Counted from the stretch's first letter, positions 1 through 8,384 are shown. The stretch is DNA of 35,691 nucleotides from Streptomyces sp. Ru73 (GCF_002920575.1 NZ_PQSQ01000083.1:1-35691), one strand, 5' to 3'. Notes: generated by a model not told the origin, from the sequence alone. A program made the numbers and translations.

Positions 1-150
1 CGCGGCGCGCGGGCGGCCGGGCACGCGGCGACCGCGGGCGGGGGCCCGTGCCGCCCGCGCGCCCGGCGCCGCGTCGTCCCGCAGGTGACCAGCGCGTTCC
101 GCTCCCGATAAGCTGGCGGTCCCTGCCCACCGAACGGCGACGAGGATGTG

Positions 151-891
151 ATGGCCAACAAGCCGGCCCGTGGACGGACCGCGTACCAGCGGCTGGCGGA
201 CGACCTGCGCAGCGACCTCGCGGGCGACCGGTACCCCAAGGGGGTGCGGCTGCCGACCGAGGCGGAGCTGGCCGAGACGTACCGGGTCAGCCGCCAGACG
301 GTGCGCCGCGCCTTCCACGACCTGGTCGCCGAGGGCCTGGTGTACCGGGTGCCGGGGCGGGGCACGTTCGCCGCGCCGCGCGACGGCCGGTACGTCCGCC
401 GGTTCGGCTCGGTCGACGATCTGATGGGGCTGTCGCTGGACACCCTCATGCAGCTGACGAGTCCGCTGCGGCGGCGGGTGGACATCGACGCGGCCGGGCG
501 GCTGCGGCTGGACAGCGACATGGTGCACACGCTGGCCTTCCGGCGGCTCCACGACGACGTGCCGTTCTGCCATACGACGGTGTGGCTGCCGCCGGACGTC
601 GGCGAGGCGCTGGCGGACGTGGAGCAGCTCACCGAGACCGGCGCGCGCTCCACCTTCACCATCATCGGGCTGCTGGACGACCGGCTGGACTCCCCCATCA
701 CCGAGGCCGAGCAGTCCATCACGGTCGCGCCGGCCCCGGACGCCGTCGCGGAGGAGCTGGCCTGCGAGCCGCACCATCCGCTGCTGCGCATCGATCGCCT
801 CTACACCACGTCCGAGGGCCGCCGCGTGGAGCTGGCGATCAGCTACTTCCTGCCGGAGCAGTACTCCTACCGGGTGCGGCTGCGCCGCTGA
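151..891 (+). CDS. GntR-family transcriptional regulator (HutC/UTRA type)
   Basis: 246-aa DNA-binding regulator. The N-terminal winged helix spans about residues 10-75 and carries the GntR pattern LPTEAELAETYRVSRQTVRRA followed by the wing segment YRVPGRGTFAA. Residues about 95-240 look like a UTRA ligand-binding domain, ending in the usual LLRIDRLYTTSEGRRVELA-type strands. UTRA regulators respond to a small effector, often a sugar phosphate or amino-acid metabolite; the ligand here is unknown. ATG 151 is preferred over GTG 148 because the AGGA of the ribosome site is too close to the GTG. The gene ends 53 nt inside the convergent serine hydrolase gene. Its own promoter lies at or beyond the window edge. 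Family call is firm, target is not known. Confidence 0.9.
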   Translation: MANKPARGRTAYQRLADDLRSDLAGDRYPKGVRLPTEAELAETYRVSRQTVRRAFHDLVAEGLVYRVPGRGTFAAPRDGRYVRRFGSVDDLMGLSLDTLMQLTSPLRRRVDIDAAGRLRLDSDMVHTLAFRRLHDDVPFCHTTVWLPPDVGEALADVEQLTETGARSTFTIIGLLDDRLDSPITEAEQSITVAPAPDAVAEELACEPHHPLLRIDRLYTTSEGRRVELAISYFLPEQYSYRVRLRR

Positions 892-2446
892 CCCCCGCGT
901 CCCGGCCCCCGTCCGTACGCCCGCCGCCGGCGGCGCGGCGGGCCGCCACCGTCCTGACGACGCGTACGAGGACGACGGTCGCGGCGGCCAGTGCGCTCGC
1001 GACGACCCAGACCGTCAGGGCCGGCCAGGCGTACGCCACCTGCCAGAAGGGCCCTGCCCTGCGCATCGACCAGCCGACCAGGTCGCTGAGGAAGAGGCAG
1101 AGGGCGAGGGGCGCGGCGTACGGCAGCAGCCGCAGGGCCGGGCGCCACCACGGGCGCGCTGCGGCGCGCCGGGCCCAGCGCCGGGAGCGGACCACGCCGA
1201 GCGTGCCGAGCCCGAGGACGAGCAGGGTGAGGGCGGCGAGGACGAGGTCGGCGGTCATGGTGAAGGGTTCCTCGTCCGTGGGCTGCCGGCCCTGCGCCAG
1301 GTCGGAGAGGCCGCGGGCGATGATCCCGCTGTCCTCGCCGGAGAGGAAGCCGGTGTTGCCGACCACGGCGATGCCGTAGCCGCTGCCGGGCAGCAGGGTC
1401 TGGATCGCGGTCTGGGTGAACAGCTGGCCGTTGTGCTGGATCTCGGTGGCCCGGCCCGGCTCCTTCCGCAGCCACCAGCCCATGCCGTAGTCGGTGTGCT
1501 CGGCGGCCTTGCCCGGCGTGTGCATGGCCGCGACGGCGCGGGCCGAGACGATCCGCCGGCCGTCCGCCGCCAGCCCGCCGCTGTTCTGCATCATCAGCCA
1601 GCGCGCGAGGTCGTCGGCGGTGGTGACGACGCCGAAGCTGCCGGCCACGAAGAGCCGCGGGTGCGGGAGCGCGACCGTCGTGCCGTACGCGCGGACGTGG
1701 CCGCGGGCGCGCTCGGGCATGTCGGTGGTGCTGTCGACGGTACGGGTGTGCCGCATGCCGAGCGGGCGGAACACGTGGTCGGTGAGGTAGTCGGCGAACG
1801 GCTGGCCGCTCACCACCTCCACCAGCCGCGCGGCGACGACGAAGTTGGAGTTGTGGTAGCGCATGCGGGTGCCGGGTGCGGTGGCCAGCCCGGAGTGGCG
1901 CATGGCGGCGACGGCGCCGCGCAGGGTGTGCGGCTGGTCGACGGCCATGTCGGGGTAGGTGCTGTCCTCCATGCCGGAGGTCTGGTTGAGCAGCTGCCGG
2001 GTGGTGATCCGCCGGGCCCGCTCGTCGTCGAGCCGGAACTCCGGCAGGTAGCGCCGGACGGGCGCGTCCAGGTCCACGCGGCCGGCGTCGGCGAGCTGGA
2101 GGACGGCGAGGGCGGTGAAGGACTTGGAGACGGAGGCGACCGGGACGCGGCTGCGGGCGGTGAGCCGCGCGCCGCCCGCGGTGTGCCCGTACCCGGCGGT
2201 GCGGATGATCCGGTCCCCCTTGGTGACCGCGACCACCGCGCCGGGCAGGCCGGTGCGGGCCATGTAGTCGCGTACGTAACGGTCCACGGCGGCCGGGGTG
2301 ACGGCGGCGGGCGGAGCCGCGGGCGCCGCTGCGGCGGACGGAGCCGCGCCCAGCAGCGTCAGGAGGACCAGGAACAGCGCGGCCGCCCGCCGCCGTACCG
2401 CCCGTTGCGCCGGAGGCTTCGCCGCGGCAGGAGAGTTGTTTTCCAT
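839..2446 (-). CDS. Membrane-anchored serine hydrolase, class C beta-lactamase/DD-peptidase fold
   Basis: 535 aa. A signal peptide or N-terminal anchor covers residues 20-42 (AAALFLVLLTLLGAAPSAAA). The beta-lactamase-family domain covers about 50-385 with the catalytic S105-V-S-K108 tetrad, a Y197-H-N motif and a late HNG triad (in IQHNGQLF). After it come three predicted membrane helices (about residues 395-415, 435-455 and 470-495) and a Gly/Ala/Arg-rich tail. The likely role is an extracytoplasmic peptidase or esterase tethered by the C-terminal helices; substrate unknown. It is divergent from the two-component genes, sharing a 111-bp intergenic region with a 22-bp palindrome. The 3' end overlaps the convergent GntR gene by 53 nt, so the disordered tail may have grown by loss of an earlier stop. 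Confidence 0.88.
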   Translation of the reverse strand: MENNSPAAAKPPAQRAVRRRAAALFLVLLTLLGAAPSAAAAPAAPPAAVTPAAVDRYVRDYMARTGLPGAVVAVTKGDRIIRTAGYGHTAGGARLTARSRVPVASVSKSFTALAVLQLADAGRVDLDAPVRRYLPEFRLDDERARRITTRQLLNQTSGMEDSTYPDMAVDQPHTLRGAVAAMRHSGLATAPGTRMRYHNSNFVVAARLVEVVSGQPFADYLTDHVFRPLGMRHTRTVDSTTDMPERARGHVRAYGTTVALPHPRLFVAGSFGVVTTADDLARWLMMQNSGGLAADGRRIVSARAVAAMHTPGKAAEHTDYGMGWWLRKEPGRATEIQHNGQLFTQTAIQTLLPGSGYGIAVVGNTGFLSGEDSGIIARGLSDLAQGRQPTDEEPFTMTADLVLAALTLLVLGLGTLGVVRSRRWARRAAARPWWRPALRLLPYAAPLALCLFLSDLVGWSMRRAGPFWQVAYAWPALTVWVVASALAAATVVLVRVVRTVAARRAAGGGRTDGGRDAGVSGAAAPGRSTAPAGSS

Positions 2447-2503
2447 GCCCGGTATCCCAGCCGGACCACGGTGCTCAGCGCATTGGCGTGCAGGGGAGGA
2501 ACA

Positions 2504-2525
2504 ACGGTAGTGCTTGCACTACCGT
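2504..2525. promoter_or_regulatory. 22-bp perfect palindrome, probable operator
   Basis: Arms ACGGTAGTGC and GCACTACCGT are separated by TT and are perfectly complementary over 10 bp. The site is midway between the divergent starts of the serine hydrolase (2446) and the histidine kinase (2558). The position and symmetry fit a dimeric regulator controlling one or both; the adjacent NarL-type response regulator is the simplest candidate, but that is inference. Confidence 0.65.
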
Positions 2526-2557
2526 CACATGATCGGCACACCGGTACCGTATGCCGC

Positions 2558-3766
2558 GTGCGCCCCGAAACCGCCTGGCAGGCCCTCGCGCAGCGCCCGT
2601 TGAGGTTTCTGACCTCGGCGTGGCCCTGGCGCTCGCTGGCCTACCTGCTCAGCGGCGTCGCGTTCGGCGCGGTGGCGGGCACGGTGCTGGTACTGCTGGC
2701 GGTCGCCGGACTGGTGCTGCTCGCCGTCGGGGTGGGCGTGGCCGTCCTGCTGGGCGTGGCGCTGTCGGGCATCGCCGTGGCGCGCGTCGAGCGGTGGCGG
2801 CTGCGGCTGGTGGACTCCGACCCGGCGCCCGATCCGCACCGCCCGCCACCGCGCCCCGGGCGCCGCGCCTGGCTCTCGACGCGGCTGCACGAGGCCGTCA
2901 CCTGGCGGGAGTTGGGGTTCACGGCGGTGTCGCTGGTGGCGCTCTGGTGGATGGATCTGCTGGTGCTGGGCTTCGCGCTGGTGCTGCCGTTCGTCATCGG
3001 CGTCTCACCGCTGGACGACCCGGACGTCTGGCCCTTCGGGATCATCGGCCTGTGCATGCTGCCCGCCGCGCCGTACACGCTCACCGCCTGGGCCGGGGCG
3101 CGGGCCGCGCTGACCCGCCTGCTGCTGGCCCCGCGCGACCAGGAGCTGACGCGGGTACGGGCGTCCCGGGCGCGGCTGGTGGACGCCTTCGACGCCGAGC
3201 GCCGGCGGATCGAGCGGGACCTGCACGACGGCGCCCAGCAGCGGCTGGTGTCGCTGAACGTACTGCTGGGCCTCGCCCGCCTGGACGCGGCGCCGGGCTC
3301 CGCCGTCGAGCATCAACTGGCAGAAGCACAGGAGCAGTTGACGGTCGCCGTGCAGGAGCTGCGGGAGCTGAGCCGCGGCGTGCATCCGAAGGCGCTCACC
3401 GACCACGGGCTCGCGGCCGCCGTGGACAATCTCGCCGGCCGGTCGTCCGTGCCGGTCGAGGTCGACATCCGGCTGCCGCACCGGCTGCCGCCGGGCGTGG
3501 AGACCACCGCGTACTTCGTCGTCGCCGAGGCGCTGGCCAACGTCGCCAAGCACAGCGGCGCCCGCCGCGCCGAGGTGCGGGCCCGGCTGCGTACGGACAC
3601 CCTCGTCCTGTCGGTCGGCGACGACGGCACCGGCGGCGCCGACCCGGCCGCCGGGACCGGCCTGACCGGCCTCGCCGACCGGGTCGAGGCCACCGACGGC
3701 CGGCTGTGGCTGTCCAGCCCGGCCGGCGGACCGACCCTGATCCATGTGGAGCTGCCGTGCCGCTGA
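2558..3766 (+). CDS. Sensor histidine kinase, NarL-partner (HisKA_3) type
   Basis: 402 aa. The N-terminal half is hydrophobic, with membrane helices at about residues 25-70 (two adjacent) and 125-185 (two more), joined by a basic, Pro-rich cytoplasmic loop. The dimerisation/phosphoacceptor segment ERDLHDGAQQRLVSLNVLL places the phosphorylated histidine at H223. The ATPase domain follows: N box in EALANVAKHS, G1 in VGDDGTGG, G2 in GTGLTGLADRV. The kinase should autophosphorylate and pass phosphate to the response regulator encoded immediately downstream. GTG 2558 is chosen because the first membrane helix begins about 20 residues later and the open frame upstream is antisense to the hydrolase. 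Its stop overlaps the regulator start. The signal sensed is unknown. Confidence 0.88.
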   Translation: MRPETAWQALAQRPLRFLTSAWPWRSLAYLLSGVAFGAVAGTVLVLLAVAGLVLLAVGVGVAVLLGVALSGIAVARVERWRLRLVDSDPAPDPHRPPPRPGRRAWLSTRLHEAVTWRELGFTAVSLVALWWMDLLVLGFALVLPFVIGVSPLDDPDVWPFGIIGLCMLPAAPYTLTAWAGARAALTRLLLAPRDQELTRVRASRARLVDAFDAERRRIERDLHDGAQQRLVSLNVLLGLARLDAAPGSAVEHQLAEAQEQLTVAVQELRELSRGVHPKALTDHGLAAAVDNLAGRSSVPVEVDIRLPHRLPPGVETTAYFVVAEALANVAKHSGARRAEVRARLRTDTLVLSVGDDGTGGADPAAGTGLTGLADRVEATDGRLWLSSPAGGPTLIHVELPCR

Positions 3767-4425
3767 ACCCCGCGGGAACACCCCTGCGCGTCGTGCTCGC
3801 CGAGGACTCGGCCCTGATGCGGGACGGGGTGGTCGGCGTGCTGACCCGTTTCGGGCATCAGGTGCTCGCGGCGGTCGGGGACGCCGAAGCGCTGGTCACC
3901 GCCGTGCACACGCACCGGCCCGACATCGTCGTCAGCGACGTGCGGATGCCGCCGGGCCACGGCGACGACGGGCTGCGGGCCGCCGTGGCGCTGCGCAGGG
4001 ACCTGCCCGACCTGCCGGTGCTCGTGCTGAGCCAGTACGTCGAGCAGTCCTACGCCACCCATCTGCTGGACCTGGGCGGCGACAGCGGGGTGGGGTACCT
4101 GCTGAAGGACCGGATCAGCGCGGTGACGGAGTTCGCCGACGCGGTCACCGAGGTCGCGGCCGGCGGTACGGTCATCGACCCGGAGGTCGTCCGGCAGCTG
4201 CTGCGCCGCCGCCAGGACCCGTTGCAGCGGCTGACGCCGCGTGAGCGGGAGGTGCTGGGGCTGATGGCCGAGGGCCGTTCCAACACCGCCATCGCGCGTG
4301 CCCTGTTCGTCACCGAGGCCGCCGTCAACAAGCACATCGGCAGCATCCTGCAGAAGCTCGACCTCCCCGTGGACAGCACCGTCCACCGCCGTGTCCTGGC
4401 CGTCCTGACGTACCTGCGGGGCTGA
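3757..4425 (+). CDS. NarL/FixJ-family response regulator
   Basis: 222 aa. The receiver domain (about 8-130) begins LRVVLAEDSALMRDGV with the acidic pair, has the phosphoacceptor D61 in VVSDVRMPPG, the conserved Ser of VLSQYVE and the Lys of YLLKDRI. A LuxR-type helix-turn-helix follows (about 155-210: LTPREREVLGLMAEGRSNTAIA, then TEAAVNKHIGSILQKL). GTG 3757 overlaps the kinase stop codon by ten bases, so translation is probably coupled and the two proteins form a cognate pair. The regulon is unknown; the palindrome at 2504-2525 is a candidate target. Confidence 0.92.
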   Translation: MPLNPAGTPLRVVLAEDSALMRDGVVGVLTRFGHQVLAAVGDAEALVTAVHTHRPDIVVSDVRMPPGHGDDGLRAAVALRRDLPDLPVLVLSQYVEQSYATHLLDLGGDSGVGYLLKDRISAVTEFADAVTEVAAGGTVIDPEVVRQLLRRRQDPLQRLTPREREVLGLMAEGRSNTAIARALFVTEAAVNKHIGSILQKLDLPVDSTVHRRVLAVLTYLRG

Positions 4426-4462
4426 GCGGGCCCGCGGTGCGCCGGACGGCCGGGAGTTGGCG

Positions 4463-5029
4463 TCAGACGCGCGGCGGGCGGTCGTTGAGGATGCGCTGGA
4501 AGAGCCGGATGTCCTGCCACTCGCCGTTGATGTGCAGGTACTTGGGCGCGACGCCGTAGGGCTCGAATCCGCACTTGCGCAGGACGTGCTGCGAGCCGGT
4601 GTTGTGCAGCAGCGTGCCCGCTTCGAGGCGGTGCAGCCCGGCCTCGTCGGCGTACCGGGCGGCGGCCTCGACGGCCGCGCTCGCCAGCCCCTTGCCGGTG
4701 TGGTCGACGTCGATCCAGTAGCCGAGGCTGCCGCTGCAGGACGGGCCGTACCGGATGCCGGAGAGGGTGAGGACGCCGACGATGCGGGGGCCGGACGTCA
4801 GCACCCACAGCATCAGCCGGCCCTCGTCCCGCTCCGCCAACTGGCCGAGCAGCCGCTCCCGTTGCCCCTCCAGGGTGTAGAAGTCCGGCTCCCGCAGCGG
4901 GTCCCAGGGGCGCAGATGCTCACGGTTGTGCAGGTACGCCGCGAGCAGCCCTTCGGCGTCGTCGGCGACGGCCGGGCGCAGCACGACGCCGCCCGGCAGA
5001 ACACTGGGGTCACTGGCCATGCCCGTCAC
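4463..5029 (-). CDS. GNAT N-acetyltransferase, RimJ/RimL-like
   Basis: 188 aa. The fold is that of ribosomal-protein-serine acetyltransferases: an N-terminal GVVLRPAVADDAEGL strand-helix, a mid segment GVLTLSGIRYGPSCSGSLGYWIDVDHTGKGLASAAVEA with the acetyl-CoA-binding GKGLAS (Q/RxxGxG-like) loop, then HRLEAGTLLHNTGSQHVLRKCGFEPYGV, which is the typical RimJ/L ending. It probably acetylates an N-terminal or side-chain amine; the substrate cannot be told. GTG 5029 is preferred because GGAG sits five bases upstream; ATG 5020 is the alternative. It runs toward the response regulator gene and has an independent promoter between itself and the TetR gene. Confidence 0.85.
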   Translation of the reverse strand: MTGMASDPSVLPGGVVLRPAVADDAEGLLAAYLHNREHLRPWDPLREPDFYTLEGQRERLLGQLAERDEGRLMLWVLTSGPRIVGVLTLSGIRYGPSCSGSLGYWIDVDHTGKGLASAAVEAAARYADEAGLHRLEAGTLLHNTGSQHVLRKCGFEPYGVAPKYLHINGEWQDIRLFQRILNDRPPRV

Positions 5030-5046
5030 AGTAACTCCGCGGTGTG

Positions 5047-5646
5047 TCAGGCGGGATCACCCCGCACGGAGGTGCCGAGGACGGTGGCGGTGTGGGCCGC
5101 CAGCTGCGCGCGCAGGGTGTCGCGCGGTACGCCCTCCGGGCCGGCCAGGTGCTCGACGAGGTCGGCGCGTACGGCGGCGAGCAGGGCGTGGGCGGTGAAG
5201 CCTGGGGCGGGCAGCCCCGGGAGCTGTTCGAGCATGTCGCGGAGCAGGGCGTGCCAGCGCCCGTAGTGGTCCGCGTCGTACGGGCTCGCGCTGCCGGTGG
5301 CTTCCAGGGCCAGCGCGAGGCGGCGGTTGTCGAGCTTGAAGCAGAGGAGCGCGTCGAGCAGCGCGGGCACCCGGTCGCGCGGCGGGGTGCCCGGCCCCAG
5401 GGGCGGCGGGCCCGCTTCGACGGCTTCCTCGATCGGCTGGAGCCGTGCGGCGTACAGCTCCCGGATCAGTCCGGTGCGGTCGCCGAACGCCCGGAAGAGG
5501 GTGCCCTTGCCGACGCCGGCCGCCGTCGCGACGTCGGCCATGGTGACGTCGTCGGGGCTGGCGCAGCGGGTGAAGAGGGTGTCGGCGGCCGCGAGGACGG
5601 CCGCACGGTTGCGGGCTGCGTCCTTGCGGGGCTTGCGGTCGGGCAC
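5047..5646 (-). CDS. TetR-family repressor
   Basis: 199 aa. The N-terminal helix-turn-helix spans about 10-60 (AARNRAAVLAAADTLFTRC, then TMADVATAAGVGKGTLFRAFGDRTGL), a close fit to TetR regulators. The rest is an all-helical ligand/dimer domain without a recognisable effector signature. The GTG start has a strong ribosome site (AAAGGAGGGG). It is divergent from the SnoaL-like and NmrA-like genes, and two 17-bp inverted repeats fill the gap between them, so autoregulation and repression of the neighbours is the natural reading. Confidence 0.92.
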   Translation of the reverse strand: MPDRKPRKDAARNRAAVLAAADTLFTRCASPDDVTMADVATAAGVGKGTLFRAFGDRTGLIRELYAARLQPIEEAVEAGPPPLGPGTPPRDRVPALLDALLCFKLDNRRLALALEATGSASPYDADHYGRWHALLRDMLEQLPGLPAPGFTAHALLAAVRADLVEHLAGPEGVPRDTLRAQLAAHTATVLGTSVRGDPA

Positions 5647-5665
5647 GCTGCCCCTCCTTTACAAA

Positions 5666-5711
5666 GCGGACCGCGGGTCCGTATCTTTCTGAAAGCGGAC
5701 CCCGGGTCCGC
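5666..5711. promoter_or_regulatory. Two tandem TetR operators
   Basis: Two near-identical sites: 5666-5682 (GCGGACCGCGGGTCCGT) and 5695-5711 (GCGGACCCCGGGTCCGC), each preceded by AAA. The second is a perfect 8-bp inverted repeat around one central base; the first differs at two positions. Centres are 29 bp apart. They fill the intergenic region between the TetR gene and the divergent pair starting at 5736, so a bound repressor would cover both promoters. Confidence 0.85.
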
Positions 5712-5735
5712 ATTCTATGGGAAGAGAGGACACCC

Positions 5736-6161
5736 ATGCCTGCACACACCGCACCGGAAGAGCTGTTCCGCCACGGCCTCCGCCTCCTGCTCGACAAGGA
5801 CATCCCCGGCTGGGTCGCCCTGTGGGCCGAGGACGGCGTCATGGAGTTCCCGTTCGCGCCCGAAGGGTGGCCCCGGCGACTGGAGGGCAGGGACGCCGTC
5901 GCCGCCTACATGCGCGGCTATCCCGACCACATCGACCTGCACGACTTCCCCGGCCTGCGGATTCACCGGACCGAGGACCCGGAGACCCTCGTGGCCGAGA
6001 TGCGCGGCGTGGGCCGACTGGTGCGGACCGGCGAGCCGTTCGACATGACGTACATCGCCGTCGTGACCGTCCGGGAGGGGCGCATCGCCGCCTACCGCGA
6101 CTACTGGAACCCGCTCGCCGTGCTCGAAGACGGCGCCGACTTCACCGGGAGCGCCCGATGA
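5736..6161 (+). CDS. SnoaL-like / NTF2-fold protein
   Basis: 141 aa, the usual size of a single-domain SnoaL-like protein. The pattern ELFRHGLRLLLDKDIPGWVALWAEDGVMEFPFAPEG, then GRDAVAAYMRGYP, TLVAEMRGVGRLVRTGEPFDMTYIAVVTVREGRIAAYRDYWNPLAVLE matches this cone-shaped fold. Members are small cyclases, hydrolases or binding proteins; the chemistry here cannot be predicted. It has an AGAGAGGA ribosome site, is the first gene after the twin TetR operators, and its stop overlaps the next start (ATGA), so the two are co-translated. Confidence 0.85.
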   Translation: MPAHTAPEELFRHGLRLLLDKDIPGWVALWAEDGVMEFPFAPEGWPRRLEGRDAVAAYMRGYPDHIDLHDFPGLRIHRTEDPETLVAEMRGVGRLVRTGEPFDMTYIAVVTVREGRIAAYRDYWNPLAVLEDGADFTGSAR

Positions 6162-7006
6162 GCACGACCGGCACCACCCTGGTCATCGGCGCCACCGGCA
6201 CCACCGGCAGCCGTACCGCGGCACAGCTGTCCGCTGCGGGCCACCGCGTCAGGGCGGCGAGCCGGCGCGGCACCCCGGTGCCGGGCGCCGAGCCCGTCCG
6301 CTTCGACTGGTACGACCCGGCCACGCACGGTGCGGCGCTCGCCGGGGCCGACCGCCTCTACCTCGTACCGCCGGTGGGCGACCCCGACCCGGCCGCGGTC
6401 ATGCTGCCCTTCCTGCGCCAGGCGCGCGCCGCCGGGGTGCGCCGTGCGGTGCTGCTCAGCTCCTCGGCCATCCCCGAGGGCGGGCCCGCTGTGGGGGCCG
6501 TGCACCGGGAGCTGCCCGGCCTGTTCGAGGAGTGGGCGGTGCTGCGGCCGTCCTGGTTCATGCAGAACTTCCTCGGCCGGCACGTGCACGCCGACGGCAT
6601 CCGGGAGCACGGCACCCTCCTGAGCGCCACCGGCAACGGCCGTGTGGGCTTCGTGGACGCCGAGGACATCGCCGCCGTCGCCGTGCGCGCCCTGACCGAC
6701 GAGCGGGCGCCCGGTACCGATCTGATCCTCACCGGACCCGAGGCGCTCCGCTACGACGACATCGCGGCCATCATGACCGAGGTCAGCGGCCGGCCCGTGG
6801 TCCACCGCTCGCTGACCCACGACGAGCTCCGCGCTCACCTGGCGAAGGAGCTGCCGGCCGAGTTCGCCGCGCTCCTGGCCGACCTGGACCGCGCCATCGC
6901 CGGCGGCGCCGAGGACCGCACCACCGACACCGTACGGCGCGTCACCGGCCGCCCGCCGCACGGCTTCCGCTCGGTGGCGGAACGGGAGTGGACGCACGGC
7001 CGGTGA
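6158..7006 (+). CDS. NmrA/SDR-type NAD(P)-binding oxidoreductase
   Basis: 282 aa. The N-terminus TTLVIGATGTTGSRTAAQLSAAGHRVRAASRRG is an atypical short-chain dehydrogenase Rossmann motif (GATGTTG, as in NmrA-like proteins), followed by VRRAVLLSSSAIP and AVLRPSWFMQNF, which are standard in this family. The C-terminal TGPEALRYDDIAAIMTEVSGRPV segment is also typical. Relatives are quinone or NAD(P)H sensors, or reductases such as those in the ergot-alkaloid family. Expected to be cytosolic and TetR-controlled together with the SnoaL-like protein through the ATGA overlap. It ends seven bases from the convergent aldehyde dehydrogenase gene. Confidence 0.88.
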   Translation: MSTTGTTLVIGATGTTGSRTAAQLSAAGHRVRAASRRGTPVPGAEPVRFDWYDPATHGAALAGADRLYLVPPVGDPDPAAVMLPFLRQARAAGVRRAVLLSSSAIPEGGPAVGAVHRELPGLFEEWAVLRPSWFMQNFLGRHVHADGIREHGTLLSATGNGRVGFVDAEDIAAVAVRALTDERAPGTDLILTGPEALRYDDIAAIMTEVSGRPVVHRSLTHDELRAHLAKELPAEFAALLADLDRAIAGGAEDRTTDTVRRVTGRPPHGFRSVAEREWTHGR

Positions 7007-7016
7007 CGTGGCGTCA
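7004..7016. repeat. Inverted repeat containing both convergent stop codons
   Basis: TGACG-TGG-CGTCA, in which the first TGA is the stop of the NmrA-like gene and the final TCA is the complement of the stop of the aldehyde dehydrogenase gene. GGCC flanks it on both sides with a 2-bp bulge. It may act as a compact bidirectional 3' structure, but the stem is short. Confidence 0.45.
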
Positions 7017-8384
7017 GGCCAACGGGACGTCCAGCAGGGCCTTGCGGTGGCTGAACGTGGCGATGGAGTGCGGCCCGTGGTACGCGCCCATGCCGCTCTC
7101 GCCGACGCCGCCGAACGGCAGGTCGGGGATGCGGAGATGGGCCATGGGCAGGCCGAAGCCGAGGCCGCCCGAGGAGGTCTCCGTTGCCAGCCGGCGGCGG
7201 GTGGTCTCGTTCTCGGTGAAGCCGTAGAGGGCCAGCGGCTTGTCGCGGTCGTTGATGAACGCGATGGCCTCGTCCAGGTCGTCGACCTCGACGATCGGCA
7301 GCAGCGGGCCGAAGATCTCCTCCTGCATCACCGGGGAGCCGGGGTCGACATCGGCGAGCACCGTCGGCGCGATGTACTTCTGCGCCCGGTCGTGGGTGCC
7401 GCCGGTGACCGTCCGGCCCGAGCCGAGCAGGCCCGTGAGCCGGTCGAAGTGGCGGTGGTTGATGATCCGGCCGTACGCGGGCGAGGCCGCCGGGTCGGTG
7501 CCGTACAGCTCCTCGATCGCCTCCGCGAGCGCGCCCTGCAGGGCCTTGGAGGTCTGCGGGTCGGTCAGTACGTAGTCGGGGGCCACGCAGGTCTGGCCGG
7601 CGTTCTGGAACTTGGCGCGGGCCAGCCGCTGCGCCGTGCGCGTCACGTCCGCGTCCCGGTCCACGAACGCCGGGGACTTGCCGCCCAGTTCGAGGGTGAC
7701 GGGCGTGAGGTGCTCGGCCGCGGCGCGCATCACGATCCGGCCGACCGTGCCGTTGCCGGTGTAGAAGATGTGGTCGAAGCGCTGGGCGAGCAGCTCGGTG
7801 GTCTCCGGCACGCCGCCCTCGACCACCGCGACCGCGTCGTTGTCGAGGTACTCCGGCAGCAGCCGGGCGAGCAGCGCTGAGGTCGCCGGGGCCAGCTCGC
7901 TGGGCTTGGCGACCACGGTGTTGCCCGCGGCGAGCGCGCCGGCGAGGGGCACGAGCAGCAGCTGCGCGGGGTAGTTCCAGGGGGCGATCACCAGGACGAC
8001 GCCGAGAGGGTCGTACCGGGTGCCCGCCGAGCTGCCGGCCGGGAAGCCCTCGGCCGACAACGGCACGGGCGTGGGCCGCAGCCACTCCTCCAGGTGCTCC
8101 AGGGTGTGGTCGATCTCCCGGATCGGGAAGTCGACCTCGGCGGCGAACGCCTCGGCCTCGCTCTTGCCCAGGTCGGCGTGGAGCGCGGCGGCGACGTCGG
8201 CACGGTGCTCGGTGAGCAGCGTACGCAGCTTCCAGAGCTGCTGCGCGCGCCATTCCAGGGAGCGGGTGCGGCCGCCGCGGAAGGTGGCACGCAGCCGGGC
8301 GACGAGGTCGGCGGGGGCCTCGGCGGCGGTCGCGGGGGTGGCCGCGCCGGGCGCTTCGGCGGTGGTGGCTGGTGAGCCGGTCAT
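7014..8384 (-). CDS. Aldehyde dehydrogenase, ALDH3-like
   Basis: 456 aa. NAD(P)-dependent oxidation of an aldehyde to the carboxylic acid. Visible motifs, in order: PWNYPAQLLLVPLAGALAAGNTVVAKPSE (coenzyme site), TGNGTVGRIVM, LELGGKSPAFVD with catalytic-base Glu about residue 232, GQTCVAPDYVL with nucleophile Cys about residue 266, and EEIFGPLLPI. Lack of a long C-terminal extension and the overall pattern favour the class 3 branch. An ATG at 8453 would add 23 residues, but those codons have weaker GC bias and a perfect hairpin (8459-8478) would cover that ribosome site, so 8384 is preferred. It lies downstream of the DJ-1-like gene on the same strand, probably one transcript. Confidence 0.93.
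   Translation of the reverse strand: MTGSPATTAEAPGAATPATAAEAPADLVARLRATFRGGRTRSLEWRAQQLWKLRTLLTEHRADVAAALHADLGKSEAEAFAAEVDFPIREIDHTLEHLEEWLRPTPVPLSAEGFPAGSSAGTRYDPLGVVLVIAPWNYPAQLLLVPLAGALAAGNTVVAKPSELAPATSALLARLLPEYLDNDAVAVVEGGVPETTELLAQRFDHIFYTGNGTVGRIVMRAAAEHLTPVTLELGGKSPAFVDRDADVTRTAQRLARAKFQNAGQTCVAPDYVLTDPQTSKALQGALAEAIEELYGTDPAASPAYGRIINHRHFDRLTGLLGSGRTVTGGTHDRAQKYIAPTVLADVDPGSPVMQEEIFGPLLPIVEVDDLDEAIAFINDRDKPLALYGFTENETTRRRLATETSSGGLGFGLPMAHLRIPDLPFGGVGESGMGAYHGPHSIATFSHRKALLDVPLA

Noticed and set aside
1433..2557. Long upstream extension of the histidine kinase frame
   Set aside because: Runs antisense to the serine hydrolase and yields Gly/Arg/Val-rich nonsense; the kinase begins at the GTG before its first membrane helix.
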